DNA of 64,000 nucleotides from Pezicula radicicola. Lineage: Eukaryota > Ascomycota > Leotiomycetes > Helotiales > Dermateaceae. Each line of letters starts with the position of its first letter. The stretch's first letter is position 1. The notes under the pieces were generated by a model. The model was not told where the DNA came from, did not search any database, and worked only from the letters and a program-made list of their open reading frames with translations. This document shows, piece by piece, positions 33,322 to 45,089 of the stretch. The DNA lies in contig PDUO01000026.1 in assembly GCA_003008705.1 (NCBI GenBank), positions 186,001-250,000 on the forward strand, given 5' to 3'. A program made the position numbers and the translations under genes.

Positions 33322-34812
33322 ATGGTTGAGAAGTGGGGATACAGCATTCAGCTCTATGCCACAGAAAGAAATGTTAAACAGAAACATGCCCGAGAGACTG
33401 TCACTGCAAAGAAGGATGTGAATGCTAGAACTAGAAGTGTTGATACTTGGATGGAGGCCGCAAGACAACGTGAGGCGCAGAAAAAGCTCGAGGCACAGAG
33501 GGAGCTCGAGGCGGAGAGAGAGCTTGAAGCGGAGAGAAAGCTTGAAGCAGAGAGAAAACTTGAAGCTCAGAGAAGACTCGAAGCAAAGCAGAAACTCAAA
33601 GACCAGGAAGAGCTTGAGGCGTGTAGGATACTGGAACTGCGAAGAAGGCATCACGTCGAAGAGAAACAGAAGACCGAAACAATTATCAACACAGTGCCAC
33701 ACGATCCTTTCGCAGATTCTGGTAGTGATGCTCGGCCAAATCTGTTCACAACACCAGAAAATCAAACCAACCAGCTCCACACAGATACTTCTCCAGAGAA
33801 CCTATGCTTACCATCACCTCCAACAACTCCACCACTTCAGAGGTCACTACCACTTGCAGAAGGATATTCGTTCCAGTTCTCGGCTCCTTCACCAGCCAGG
33901 AACTTAGGTCCAAAGAACTATATGGCGACTCGACGACTACCTAAAGCAACTTCCGAAGAAAAAATCCGCGCATCATACTTAGAGTCAGAATCTATTCCCA
34001 AATGGAATCCTCCATCAACGGTCTTCACATTCCAGCCTCCCAACCAAAATGCATCAGTCACCGAAACCGTGGTTGAAGAACAAAGATACGCCAATCCTAC
34101 TACAGCGAACTCAGAAACAGCATTCGCGTTCAGCTTCGGAATTGAACAAAGTAATACACATACCTTCGAATTCGAAATGCCTCAGCCATGTCACGAACAG
34201 GAGACAAGACATACCACAGAGAAGATCCTTAATTCAATTGAGTCAGATACGCCCGAGATACAAAAGCAAACTCTATCACTTGCATCACCTCCCGAAACAC
34301 CATCCCACGAGACAGAAATGACTTATGGCTACGCATCTATCTCATCAAACTCAACTCGCTATAGAACATACCTCCCAGCAACCCAAAAGTATGGACTTTT
34401 GACACCTGCAGAAACACCAGAATCGACAGATCGCTTGCTCAAGACATCTACGCCTTCAGATATGGACGGAGATTTCTTCACTACCCCTTCAAGACAGCCA
34501 AGAGAGCCACGAATGCCATCTTCAGTGCCGCCAAGGAAACCATTGGCTATCGCGAAGGATACTTCCGAGTCAACACCTAGACCAAGCTCGGCCACTTTGG
34601 CCAATGAAGCAGTACCTTCAAGTGCTGAAAAGTTAGCCTCTGATGCGGCACTGGAGGTGGAAGGAGAACCCCAGCGAACAGGTTGTTTCCGTGGTTTGGG
34701 GTTAAGTATTCGGAAATGGGTGGGGAGGAAGTCTGACGGTCTCAAGACACAAGCACGGGGAGCTCTGCGGCGCAAGTCAGAGCGTGATACGTCTGGTACT
34801 GGTGAATTATAG
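33322..34812 (+). CDS. Coiled-coil protein with disordered Ser/Pro/Thr-rich C-terminus
   Basis: An uninterrupted 496-residue frame from ATG 33322, probably the body of a protein whose natural start was at 33055. Residues 40-105 form a charged coiled coil with eight hexapeptide units of the KLEAER type. The rest is low complexity and rich in Ser, Thr, Pro and Glu, with several TP/SP phosphorylation-like sites (LLTPAETPES, FTTPSRQPREP) and a basic end (RKSDGLKTQARGALRRKSER). No catalytic domain is recognised. The frame is in phase with 33055-33267 and interrupted only by one TAA. Could be translated from an internal start, produced by readthrough, or be the remains of a broken gene. Confidence 0.55.
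   Translation: MVEKWGYSIQLYATERNVKQKHARETVTAKKDVNARTRSVDTWMEAARQREAQKKLEAQRELEAERELEAERKLEAERKLEAQRRLEAKQKLKDQEELEACRILELRRRHHVEEKQKTETIINTVPHDPFADSGSDARPNLFTTPENQTNQLHTDTSPENLCLPSPPTTPPLQRSLPLAEGYSFQFSAPSPARNLGPKNYMATRRLPKATSEEKIRASYLESESIPKWNPPSTVFTFQPPNQNASVTETVVEEQRYANPTTANSETAFAFSFGIEQSNTHTFEFEMPQPCHEQETRHTTEKILNSIESDTPEIQKQTLSLASPPETPSHETEMTYGYASISSNSTRYRTYLPATQKYGLLTPAETPESTDRLLKTSTPSDMDGDFFTTPSRQPREPRMPSSVPPRKPLAIAKDTSESTPRPSSATLANEAVPSSAEKLASDAALEVEGEPQRTGCFRGLGLSIRKWVGRKSDGLKTQARGALRRKSERDTSGTGEL
33481..33624 (+). repeat. 18-bp coding tandem repeat, 8 units
   Basis: Eight 18-base units encoding hexapeptides of the form [KR]-[KE]-L-E-A-[EQ], degenerating towards the 3' end. Likely grew by slippage inside the coiled coil. 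Confidence 0.8.
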
Positions 34813-35809
34813 ATATTAGGCAACTTGTCCCTTTTTTCAGAGTTGGTTTTGGAGTTTACATAGGTCACGGCGTTTTATTGTGTGGACTTTTGCTTGAGTT
34901 GTGTTTTCAGCATCAAATAAGTTATGAATACCTATGAACTCTCGAGCACAATAGTGGTGATTTGAGTGAGTCTGAATCGTCTAATTCTGAAAAATGAGTG
35001 GGAGGCAGTAGGCCTTTATATACAAAAGCTGAGCATCAATTGGAGCCTGATTTCCATACAAAATGAGCATACCTGATGCGACAGCATTGCGCGTAGAGCG
35101 CTACAATTGAAAACAAGGTTACTGGAGGCTTGAGCCAAAGCCCCGAAAAAGAAGAAGCAATCGTGGCCAGAATGAGGATATACTTCGACACGTGACAAAA
35201 TGGGCCACAATGGCTGACAACACCAGAGCCGTAGAGAAAGTCAGCTTATATACAGTTATACAAAATCGGATAATCCCAAGCTTCCCTTTTAGATAAAGTT
35301 CGTTTAAGATATTTGTTTAATCGCTGGCATGGCTTGCTTGGAATTTATGTTTTTCCTAGAAAATTGTAGATAACTGACTTTTGGGGTAGCTTACTTCCTA
35401 TCCTACGATACGGCCGTACCACCCATATATAATCCTTCTTTGTTTAACGGAAGAGCTCGGGAAATCGTTGCTGAAAGTCCAATCATCTCCAGCGCACCCC
35501 AAACTAACCAAAACCCACCGACCTTCCCCTCAAGGCACTGCATTTAAAATGCAGGTGACGACAAGCTCTTATGCAGTCTTTGCTTTTTCCACTATCAGAA
35601 AGTGCAGCAGGCAACATACATGAAACCTTTCGTTTGCCGATTAACTTTTGCATCCAAACACCGAGTCTATCACCTTCCACATCTCAAACCTTCTTCCCCT
35701 TCATCGCAGAATCCGCAATACAAAATACCAAGTATATCTACATAACTCCAGAAAACCTATACAAATACGCGAAGAGACAATTGTCACAAGCTCCACAATA
35801 CTTTCAACC
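34813..35809. other. Intergenic and leader
   Basis: No gene. The open frame upstream of 35810 is in phase with the DUF3716 gene but has no good start; ATG 35810 (ACCATGG) is preferred. Confidence 0.5.
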
Positions 35810-36958
35810 ATGGAAAAAGGAATCAATGCCACGGACCAGTTTATGCAGAGCTTTGCGGCCTATTTATGTCGCATGCAAACCGGTGCGAAGGGGAAAGGGA
35901 AGAAGGAAACAGTCAAGATCGAAGACGAGGACGCGATAGACGGAGACGTGGCTAGGAACGAAGCTAATGATGATGATAACGACGATATTGGATATGGGGA
36001 CTCTATGAGCAGCTCGAAGAAGAGTAACAAGCGGAAGAAACGTAAGCTTCAAGATGTTATTGAGCTTGATGATGATGACGAGAACGACTGGTACGAGCCC
36101 GAGATCAAACGTCCCTCGAAAGCGAAAAGGACTTCGTCAAAAAGAGCGATAAACTTGCCAAGTCGTACGCCAGACAAAAAACCTAAGATGGACAAGGCAG
36201 TCCTGGCATCCTTCCTCGCTTCTCAAGAAGCAAGCTTGATATCATACCTTCAAAGTCAACAAGATAATTTACTGGCTATATTAAACCATTCAGAAGGCGG
36301 CGATGATGTAAAAGAACAACTCAAGGAGCACGCGGAAACTACAATCAGGATTGCGACTGAGGCCTCGAATACTCTAAAGTCTCATGGATTAGTTATTGTA
36401 TTAGGAGGTAATACAAAGCGTATCGCGTCATCGGCAAAGTCTGTAAGTAGCGAGCCAATTTGTGCTTTAATTATCTTTAACTCAGTAAACCGATAGAATA
36501 TCGTATCAAATGAACCTCCCAAGGTCAATAAACGAGTTGTGAGTCTCCAGCCAATTTGAAGTGAACTCGAAATGATTGAATATCAATAGCGATTATCTCC
36601 AGCAATTGCACCCAATCCCCAAGAAAACCAGACCATCCAGTTCGAAATCCCAAGAAACTTGCCTACCAACGCAAACGAGCGCTCAAGAATTCTATCCAAA
36701 CGAGTGAAAATTCGTGAGCTTGCTGTAAACCCCAAATGGATCAAGAACGGAAGACCGCTTGAGTTAATGGGAGATCCGTCTCGGTTAGAAGGTGCTCTAA
36801 TCTATACACGTGGAATGGAGAAATTTGGAAATGAACGCTGTTCTAGGTGTCAGGCTCAGCATGGTGCTTTTGCTGGGTGTGTTGTTATTGATGATATTCC
36901 GAGTTGTGCTGGTTGTGTTTATAGTCGGCAGAGTGCTGGTGGTTGTAGTTTTAGATAG
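35810..36958 (+). CDS. DUF3716 nuclear-type protein
   Basis: Three exons (35810-36442, 36497-36538, 36590-36958) give 347 residues. The N-terminal third is acidic and disordered (DEDAIDGDVARNEANDDDND), followed by strongly basic patches (KKSNKRKKRKL, KRPSKAKR) that could serve as nuclear signals. A helical segment (VLASFLASQEASLISYLQSQ) precedes the C-terminal domain. The last 45 residues match fungal DUF3716: CSRCQAQHGAFAGCVV then CAGCVYSRQSAGGCSFR, a Cys pattern that probably binds zinc. Function of the family is unknown; composition suggests a chromatin or nucleic-acid role (inference). The middle exon is only 42 bases. Confidence 0.75.
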
Positions 36959-37608
36959 AGAGTTGCTGTTTGATTTTTATTCAATTGTTCCTTGTGTTAT
37001 TGAAAGGGTTATATACAGGAGGTTGTCGCTTACTGTTGGATTTGTTTAGATAATGTTTCTCTTTTGAACTTGTTTTTTGTGCCTATCTCGGTTTAAAATC
37101 TTTTTAATTTAGCCTGATATACCCTATAAAAACTGTATCCTGGTATTTCGTGTTTGTATCTGATAGTTTGAAAGTTATAAGATTAATAGTAGTAGTATGC
37201 CGAGTACCTGATTTGTGATCTCGCTAAAAAAAAATTAGTTGTGATGTCTACGATATATATGAGCGCAAAACTTTGAAACTATCTCTTTTAACCTTCAAGT
37301 AAAGATGGAAGAATAGGACGAAGTGATAACAGAGTGCTAATGTATTTTAGTATTTTCTGGACATTATTGATGAACTAAACGAGCAGCAACTTTCTCAGAA
37401 GCCAATGTCCTCGACAATGGGTAGAAAACAAACCTTTAGGCTTCAAAAGAGCCTAATTACTAGCTTCCTCAATATCTGAAGACACCCGAGTTGATAAAAC
37501 AAAAATTTAATAACATTACCAACTGTTTAGTATGATCTCTTCAACTGTGGGTGCTGTACATTGCCTTCCAGGTTGTATATAAGAATTAGACTTTCTTCTC
37601 CAGATCAT
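36959..37608. other. Convergent intergenic, AT-rich
   Basis: No gene; 3' regions of the DUF3716 and GNAT genes. Confidence 0.5.
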
Positions 37609-38178
37609 TCAGTGATTCAACATCGACCCAGCACCTGTCCTACCATAAATCTCTAACCCATTCTTACCCTGCTCAAAGAGATAAACTCCCAAGTTCTCCT
37701 TATACAACTTTGCTCCACCACTAGAAATCAAAATTGCTCGCCTAAGTTGCGGCCAAGAATTCAATGTCTGATCAACACACTGTACCAACCACTTTCCGAG
37801 ACCCTTTCCTCGGTACTCAGGTAAGACATATACGTCTGTAAGGTAAGCGCTTGTAACCTCATCAGTGACTAGTCTTGCGAGGCCGATCTGTTTCGGGCCT
37901 CCTCGTCCTGTAATTATGCTATGAGTAGGTTCTCTCTGATTGAGTTGAGATGAAATGAGGGGAGCTGTACCCGCGATCTCGGCAGATGACGTAGGGAGTT
38001 CATAGACTCCGAAACAGAGGGACTTAGACAGCATCTTTTGAAGAAGATCTTCAGGCAAGGACTTGGTCCAATACATGAAGTCTGCATCGAAGGCGGCATT
38101 GATGGCGGCTGGTTGGAGGAGAGAAGGAGATGTTGAGATGAGAAAGTTGTCTTTGTACCATTCTGTTGGAGCGGTCAT
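37609..38178 (-). CDS. GNAT-family N-acetyltransferase
   Basis: An intronless frame of 189 residues from ATG 38178 to TGA at 37609. The acetyl-CoA binding motif A is clear: AYLTDVYVLPEYRGKGLGKW, with the R/Q-x-x-G-x-G/A loop as RGKGLG. N-terminal strands (FLISTSPSLLQ) and a C-terminal helix and strand around LGVYLFEQGKNGLEIY complete the domain. It resembles small fungal GNATs of unknown substrate and could acetylate a small molecule, peptide or polyamine. It is divergent from KAP123 with about 826 bases between the two starts. Confidence 0.85.
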   Translation of the reverse strand: MTAPTEWYKDNFLISTSPSLLQPAAINAAFDADFMYWTKSLPEDLLQKMLSKSLCFGVYELPTSSAEIAGTAPLISSQLNQREPTHSIITGRGGPKQIGLARLVTDEVTSAYLTDVYVLPEYRGKGLGKWLVQCVDQTLNSWPQLRRAILISSGGAKLYKENLGVYLFEQGKNGLEIYGRTGAGSMLNH

Positions 38179-39004
38179 GGTGAAGGTGTCAATACTTGCA
38201 TGTGAGGTTGGAAAGAGTAAGTGGTTGCAGTTGAAGAGAGAAAGAATGAATGAATACTTCTTATCTGAGGTGGTAGTTTCACTGATACTGAGTCACTAAA
38301 CAACATTCATTAGTGGGATCTTACTGGTAGCACGTATTACTGTGCCTCCCTTGCCCGGGTAACTATGCTGTTTTTGAGAGACAACATTTCTCTGTGAATA
38401 GTTACACACAAACAGTGTGAACACTTGATATGTATCTCGAGATATTTTTGGAGGACTGTAGTACTGTACTTATCCCAGAAGATCTTCTCCTAAAAAAAAA
38501 CTCGAGTGAAAATTCAGGAAATAAGATTGCCTTGTCAACGTGGTAATCAGCCACACGAAGACTGAAGGAGAGAGCGGCATGCAAAAGCCATTGGTTTGGC
38601 GTGTACGAAAGGTTACATTGAAGAACTCCCGCCCGAGCGAGTTTCTGAATTGATTAAAAGGGATGCGATTCACATAGACATAGACACATCACCACCACCA
38701 CGGTAGCCCTTTTTTGACGTCCAACGAGTGAAATAGACTTAGACTGAGTGGTTGTGAGGTGTGTGCTGTGCTGGCACTGCGTTGAAATGTGCCGCTTTAG
38801 AGAACTGTGGCTGGTGATGGCCAACGGCAAAAGCGCGGACGCTTTAGCGCCCCCCTCCATCAACAACACGACTCAAAAAAATATTTCTTTTCGCACGATC
38901 TTTTACACCTCCAACTGTTGTGATTCCCCACAACATTTCTCTCTTCCCTCAAACACGTCCTTATCTGTCTGATTTGCATGCTACATTGCGTGCAGTAAGG
39001 CAAA
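38179..39004. other. Divergent promoter region, GNAT and KAP123
   Basis: Serves both starts. No gene. Short frames only; no motif identified with confidence. Confidence 0.5.
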
Positions 39005-42000
39005 ATGGACCAACAAAAATTCCTCCAGCTCTTGCAGACCATTCAGATCCGTGGGTTTACCCCTCCATGCGCGTTTGATTTCTCCTTACTGACCCCTCCT
39101 CAGCCGATACTGTCCAAGTCAAGGCTGCCACCACCGAGCTACGAAAAAATTACTACCCAAACCCCGAGTCGCTCGTATGGCTCCTCCAGCTTCTTACTTC
39201 TCACACTGAGAAAATTATTCGCCAACAAGCAGCCGTTGAGGCTCTGCGACTGATCCCCAAGCACTGGGAGAAGGGCATCGCTGCCGAGCAGAAGCCAGCT
39301 ATTCGCGAGACACTCCTCAAGTCGACTTTGGACGAGCAAGAAAAACTTGTCCGACATGCTGCGGCCCGTGTCATCTCTGCTATTGCCGCGATCGACCTAG
39401 AGGATGGATCATGGAGTGAACTCCCAGGAAGCCTTGCTCAGGCGGCTACCGCACAACAGGCTGCATACCGTGAAGTAGGCACATACATCCTTTTCGCATT
39501 ACTCGAGGCTGCCGGAGATTTGTTTGCCGACAAGCTTCCCGGACTCTTCTCGCTGTTCAGCAACACAATCAAAGACCCCGAGAGCGGCGAGGTCCGAACC
39601 AACACCATGCTTGCTCTCAGCAGAATGGCACAGTTGATTGATGCGGATGAGAATCCAGAGAGTGCTAAAAGCTTCTCTGATGCTGTTCCCAGCATGGTCA
39701 ACGTCCTGAAGGATGCAGTTACTCAGGATGACGAGGACCGAGCCATGCAGGCCTTTGAAGTTTTCCAGACTCTCCTTGGCTGCGAGCCTGCCTTGTTGAA
39801 CCCCCATTTCAAGGACCTCATTACCTTCATGATTGAGCTCGCCGCAGACACAAACCTCTCAGCAGAATCCCGGTCTCAAGCCGTCTCCTTCTTGATGCAG
39901 TGTGTTAGATACCGCAAGATGAAGGTCCAGGGAATCAAGGATGCTGGACAGACTCTCACCTTGAAGAGTTTGCAAATCGCAACCGAGATCGAGGACGACG
40001 AAGACGCTGACGATGATGAAGAGATAACACCACATCGGTCTGCCCTTGGCCTCTTGGACTTGCTTGCTACAAGCTTGCCACCACGTCAAGTGATCGTTCC
40101 TCTGCTCGAAGCTCTTCCAAAATATGTCAGCAGCGAAACCCCTTCATACCGTAAAGCTGGAATTCTCGCGCTAGGCATGTGTGTGGAAGGAGCACCTGAT
40201 TTCATTGCTACACAGTTAGACAGCATCTTCCCAATTGTCTTGAGTCTCTTGAACGATCCCGTCATCGGTGTTAGACAAGCTGCACTGAGCGGCACCGGAA
40301 GATTAGCAGATGAGCTTGCAGAGGAGTTGTGCAAATACCATGAACAGCTCGTCCCAGCACTTCTGAAGAACTTTGATGCTGCTTGCCAAGAGGCTAGCAG
40401 CGAGTCCGACCAGAAGATGAACTTTGAGATGTTGAAGGCATCTTGTCTTGCATTCGACTCTCTCATCGAGGGTATGGACAAGGAAGCAACAGTCAAATAC
40501 GCTCCAGAGCTCGTTCCACGATTCGGCCGACTCTTCAGTCACCCAGATCTTAAGGTCAAAGCAAGTGCTGCTGGTGCAATGGGATCTTTGGCTGCTTCTG
40601 CGGAAGAGGCTTTCTTGCCATACTTTGAGAGCACCATGAAGGCTTTGGCAGAGTATGTTGAGATGAAGGCTAGCGAGGATGAACTTGACTTGCGATGTGC
40701 TGTATGCGATGCAATGGGTTACATTGCACAAGCTGTTGGACCTGCTGTCTTTCAACCATACGTCCAACCTTTGATGCACGCCAGCGAGGAAGCTCTTCAC
40801 CTTGATCATGCTCGCTTGAGGGAGACCAGCTATATTCTTTGGAGTGTGCTTTCTAAAGTATACGAGGAGGATTTCACACCATTCCTTGATGGTGTTGTCA
40901 AGAGCCTGCTGGAGTGTCTTGACCAGGAAGAATCTGAGTTGGAGGTAGAGCTTGGCCAGGATGCTCAGGATCTGCTCGGCCAAGAGGTCGTTATCCAAGG
41001 CAAGAAGGTCAAGGTCACAGCCGCGACTGACGAGCCCGAGGATTTGGATAGTATGGACGACGAGGATGACGATGATGAGTGGGATGATCTTTCCGCTGTC
41101 ACTGCCGTCGCACTGGAGAAGGAAATTGCAGTTGAGGTGATTGCAGACATCTTGTCACACACCCGCAAGCACTTCATTCCATATCTCGAGAAGACTGTCG
41201 AGACTGTTATGGGTTTGGTAGAGCACTCATACGAGGGTGTGCGAAAGACCGCCATCGCAACTCTCTGGAGAGCTTATGCTTGCCTTTGGGCCTTGATGGA
41301 AGACCACACCGGTACCAAGTGGACTCCGGGTATTCCTTCAAAGGTCAAGCCTACCCCAGAGTTGATTAAGCTTGGCGAAGTTGTTGTTACTGCAACTTTG
41401 TCTGTTTGGGAGGATGAGGTTGACCAGTACGTTTATTTATTTCATTTCGTTTTCGTTTTGCTCTTGGAAATGATGAACAACATGACGTTAACCCAGCTCA
41501 CTCAGACGCACAAGTTGCGCATGCTGAGAAAGCGTATCAATATTCTGATCCAAATCCCATTAAATTTTAACTTCGTTTCCACGAAAAGAATACTGGCTGA
41601 CATGATTCAACAGAGCCACCGTCACCGACATCAACCGAAATGTTGCTGCTACACTGAAGCTTTGTGGCCCAGCCATTTTGGAACAAGAGAAGTTTGCTGA
41701 ACGCACTACCACCATCATCTCGGCCATCATCACCAAGTCACACACTTGCCAGACAGATCTAGGTGATGATGAGGTTGATGAGCAAGAGGAATCTTCCGAG
41801 TATGACTGGCTCTTGATCGATACTGCCCTGGATGTCGTCATTGCCCTCTCTGCCGCACTTGGCAGCCAATTCGGTGAACTCTGGCAAATTTACCAAAAAC
41901 AAGTGATGAAGTTTGCCTCTTCGCAAACTTCCTTCGAGCGGTCCACAGCAGTCGGTGTTATCGCCGAGTGCACCGCCAACATGGGATCGGCAGTCACACC

Positions 42001-42538
42001 GTTCACTAGCACACTCCTGAAGCTACTTCTCCACAGATTATCAGACGAGGACGCTGAAACCAAGTCAAATGCCGCATACGCAATCGGCTTGCTTATCTTC
42101 CACTCCACCGACTCTGATACGTATCTCGGAAGCTTCAGCACCATCCTGACCAAGCTCGAGCCACTTCTCCACACTAAACATGCAAGAACTCTTGACAACG
42201 CCGCTGGTTGTGTCAGTCGCATGATTATGGCACATCAGGACAAGATGCCCGTCGACAGCATTATGCCGGTTCTTGTCGGTCTACTACCACTTACGGAAGA
42301 CTATGAGGAGAACAAACCAATTTTTGACTGCATCATCGGTCTCGTCCAGCAGCAAAACCCAACAATCATGCAACTCCTTCCTAACCTCATGCCGATCTTC
42401 TCAACTGTCCTCGGTGAACCAGCTGAGCAGCTTGAAGTTGAGACTCGCACCAAGATGATCCAAATGGTCAAGTTCATTGCAGAGAAGCAGCCTGACCTGG
42501 TCAGAGGTCATGAACAGCTGGTCGGATTCTTGCAGTAG
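39005..42538 (+). CDS. KAP123: Importin beta-family karyopherin, Kap123/importin-4 type
   Basis: Three exons (39005-39050, 39104-41426, 41614-42538) give 1,097 residues, close to yeast Kap123. The tiny first exon encodes MDQQKFLQLLQTIQI, matching the start of Kap123 rather than Pse1/Kap121. The chain is a continuous array of HEAT repeats, with the importin-N-like segment IRQQAAVEALRLIPKHW near the start. Acidic loops (EIEDDEDADDDEE near residue 330 and LDSMDDEDDDDEWDD near 690) are the usual cargo and Ran-interacting loops of the family. Role: import of ribosomal proteins and histones H3/H4 through the nuclear pore in a RanGTP-dependent cycle (family knowledge). The 187-base second intron has one long open frame through it, so retention would give an aberrant C-terminus. 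Housekeeping gene, high confidence. Confidence 0.92.
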
Positions 42539-43021
42539 ATGGGATGAAATCTGAAAACACTTCTTTGATATGATTCATGATAAACCGGATAGGGATGTGG
42601 TTAGGGACATTTTGTATTGAGATACCACAACCTGGATCTGTGCCATGTGGAGTGAACAGCAGGTGTTTGTTTTGAATCACGCGGCATAGCCCTGGAATTG
42701 CTTGCGTTAGATAGCGTAGAAAATGGATAAAGCGAATTGATAGTAAAAGTACTTTATGCAGTTGGTCACTCATTTCTATGATTCGAAATATACGCCATGC
42801 CCTTTGTAGGTATTACATATCCCCTAACTGGAAAACGAAAAGAAAAAGAAAAAGAGAAGCAATAATATGTACCCATGAAGCATACAGTCATGTCGCTTAA
42901 GTTCATTACAAGTCTTGAGCCATTACCCCAACCTCCAAGTTTGTCCCTGACACCATCTCTCATTCAACTTACAAATTATGACCATGCAACCTGGCCAAAC
43001 CAGGTAAGCTTGGTGCTTCAC
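42539..43021. other. Convergent intergenic
   Basis: 3' regions of KAP123 and the pathogen-related-like gene. No gene seen. Confidence 0.55.
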
Positions 43022-45089
43022 TCAATTACTCTCATAAGTAACCACCGTCTCCTCACTCGTCTCCACAATCGTCTCAATATCACCCCAAGGATTTCCACCA
43101 CCCATTTGATCATCACCCATAACCGAAGACGCTCTCGACTCCTGCTCCAACCCAGCCTTTCTCCACTTCATCAAAAACGGACAATCAGCCGGCGTCATCT
43201 TACTCATCTCCTCAAAAGAAATACTATCGTGCGTTCTCGTCGACCGATAACTTGCCGCTGGTGACATAGGTCGAGCATGAAGATGATCTCCCTTCTGTCT
43301 AAACGGCAAATCCTCATTCGGACTCCCATTCCCACTCCCATTGCCCGACAAGAACTGAGTAGGAATGGCAGGAACAGGCGGCGCATCCTCAGGCGGCGCA
43401 TCCTCAGGCGGCGTATCTGATCTCTGTATCCCTCCGTCCTTCGTAACCGGTGTAATTGGAGGAGATCCCGAACCCAAAGGATCATTCTCTGGAAACTTCT
43501 GAATATGATCATCCATTCCATGGTAATCGCTGTGTGTTTCTCCAGGTAACAATTTGTATTTTCCTAATCTTCCCACTGGTACTTTTTCGATTACTCCCCC
43601 TCGTCCAATCTGTCGGAACATTTCGATCGGGTCGAAAAATGTGTCGAGGGATTGGATACGTAGGTCTGGTGTTAGTTTTGCTACTGTTAGGCCTTGGAAG
43701 TCAATTTGGCCGCCGTGGGCTTTTACGGTTACTTTTTCGCCTGCTCTGTTGAGGGTTTATGGTGTTATTTATTTGGGGTTTATTTGTTATGGGGGAAAGA
43801 GGGGAGGGGTATGAGGTTTATGGGAAAAGGAATTGGGGAGCGAAGAGGGAGAACGTACTCATTGAAACCAACATAATCATTCTTCATAACACCCCAATGT
43901 CTCCATTTAAATGATACATTGGGTGGTTTACCGAATACCTCTATCACTTCCCAGGCGAAGGTTGGCATCATTCTTTTGAAGGTCTTGTGTGAGGAGTTGA
44001 AGTCGGAGTGTTCGGGGCTGTAGTATTCGTTCGGTGTGATGACTACATTGTAGGTTCCTACTTTGAGCATGTGCTCTGCGGCTATTGAGATGAGGCGCGT
44101 TAGTTATGTGTTTGCTTTCTTTCGTTTGCCTCTTCTTGTATTTTTTTTAATTCTGGTTGAGAGGGGGGTATAAGCGCTTGTTTTGGGGGGTTGATGAGTT
44201 GGTTGTGGAGGGATATAATGTCTTGTGTTATGATGATGTGATGAGGCTTTTGGATGTGATGTTGTGTGGAGTTGTGGGGTTATAGATGAGAGAGTGACTG
44301 AAGGTTATTGAAGCTTTACTTAGTAGTATATATTACCACTAGGCTGACATTTTTAATATCACAGTCACTCAACACCACATAAGAAAAGAAGTTGAACATC
44401 CTCCTACATCTACACAGTCCAACAGCAGATGACCTTGTAACCTCCAAGTTGAACTAACATGTGATGTCATCTCAATTCGTTGACCAGCTTAGCCAACAAG
44501 CTTACTCATCTCACAACTCCTTCAGATAGAAGATAAAAAACAAAACAAAACCAAACACAAGAAAACCCCAGATGCTTAGAGATGAAAAGGTAGGAAAGAT
44601 GTGAGGGGTACTAACACTGAGCTTTACCACCGTTGATAGCAAAGGTATAATTGTCCTTATCAATAGTCCTCCAATCATTGATATCCTGTTTGAAACTAGC
44701 CTCAACCTCCCAATTCTTTACCAAATTCTCAATTATATTTTCTGGACATCCTGGCTGGTGATTCTGTGATTTCGCTATAAATTATCACGAAGTTAATTAG
44801 TTACACTGAATCTGAAAATTAATGACATAGATAGTAATGTTTATGTAGTGGGGGGTTGTGAGAAATGTGGTGAGCTTGTAAAATATGTAGTAGGTTTGTG
44901 AGATGAGATGATGAGATGATGAGATGATGGGGTAATGAAGCAATGTAACGTACTTTGTCTATACACCTTCCTAGTATTTGTATAATCAGGCGCCCTCCCA
45001 TATCTCCAACTTGGAATGTCATCCTTCAGAACTGCATCGGCATCAAGACAGAAATCCGGGAGATCGGGATTCGTCTTCGCTGCAGGCAT
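43022..45089 (-). CDS. SnoaL-like pathogen-related-type protein
   Basis: Four exons (45089-44954, 44774-44616, 44081-43859, 43745-43022) join in frame to 413 residues. The first 245 residues match the fungal family related to plant pathogen-related protein: LPDFCLDADAVLKDD, WRYGRAPDYTNTRKVY, NLVKNWEVEASFK, then a SnoaL/NTF2-like body with MLKVGTYNVVI, KWRHWGVMKNDYVGFN and FFDPIEMFRQIG. The remaining 160 or so residues are a disordered tail containing a PPEDA repeat encoded by a 15-base tandem repeat near 43377-43414. Biochemical function is unknown in fungi. The second intron is 534 bases, unusually long for this genome; the first contains a GAGATGAT microsatellite. Confidence 0.82.
44899..44929. 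repeat. GAGATGAT-type microsatellite in an intron
   Basis: Short tandem GATGA/GAGATGAT units inside the first intron of the pathogen-related-like gene. Confidence 0.8.

Noticed and set aside
33283..33780. Minus-strand 165-codon frame rich in Leu/Phe/Ser repeats
   Set aside because: It is the antisense shadow of the 18-bp coding repeat in the plus-strand coiled-coil gene.
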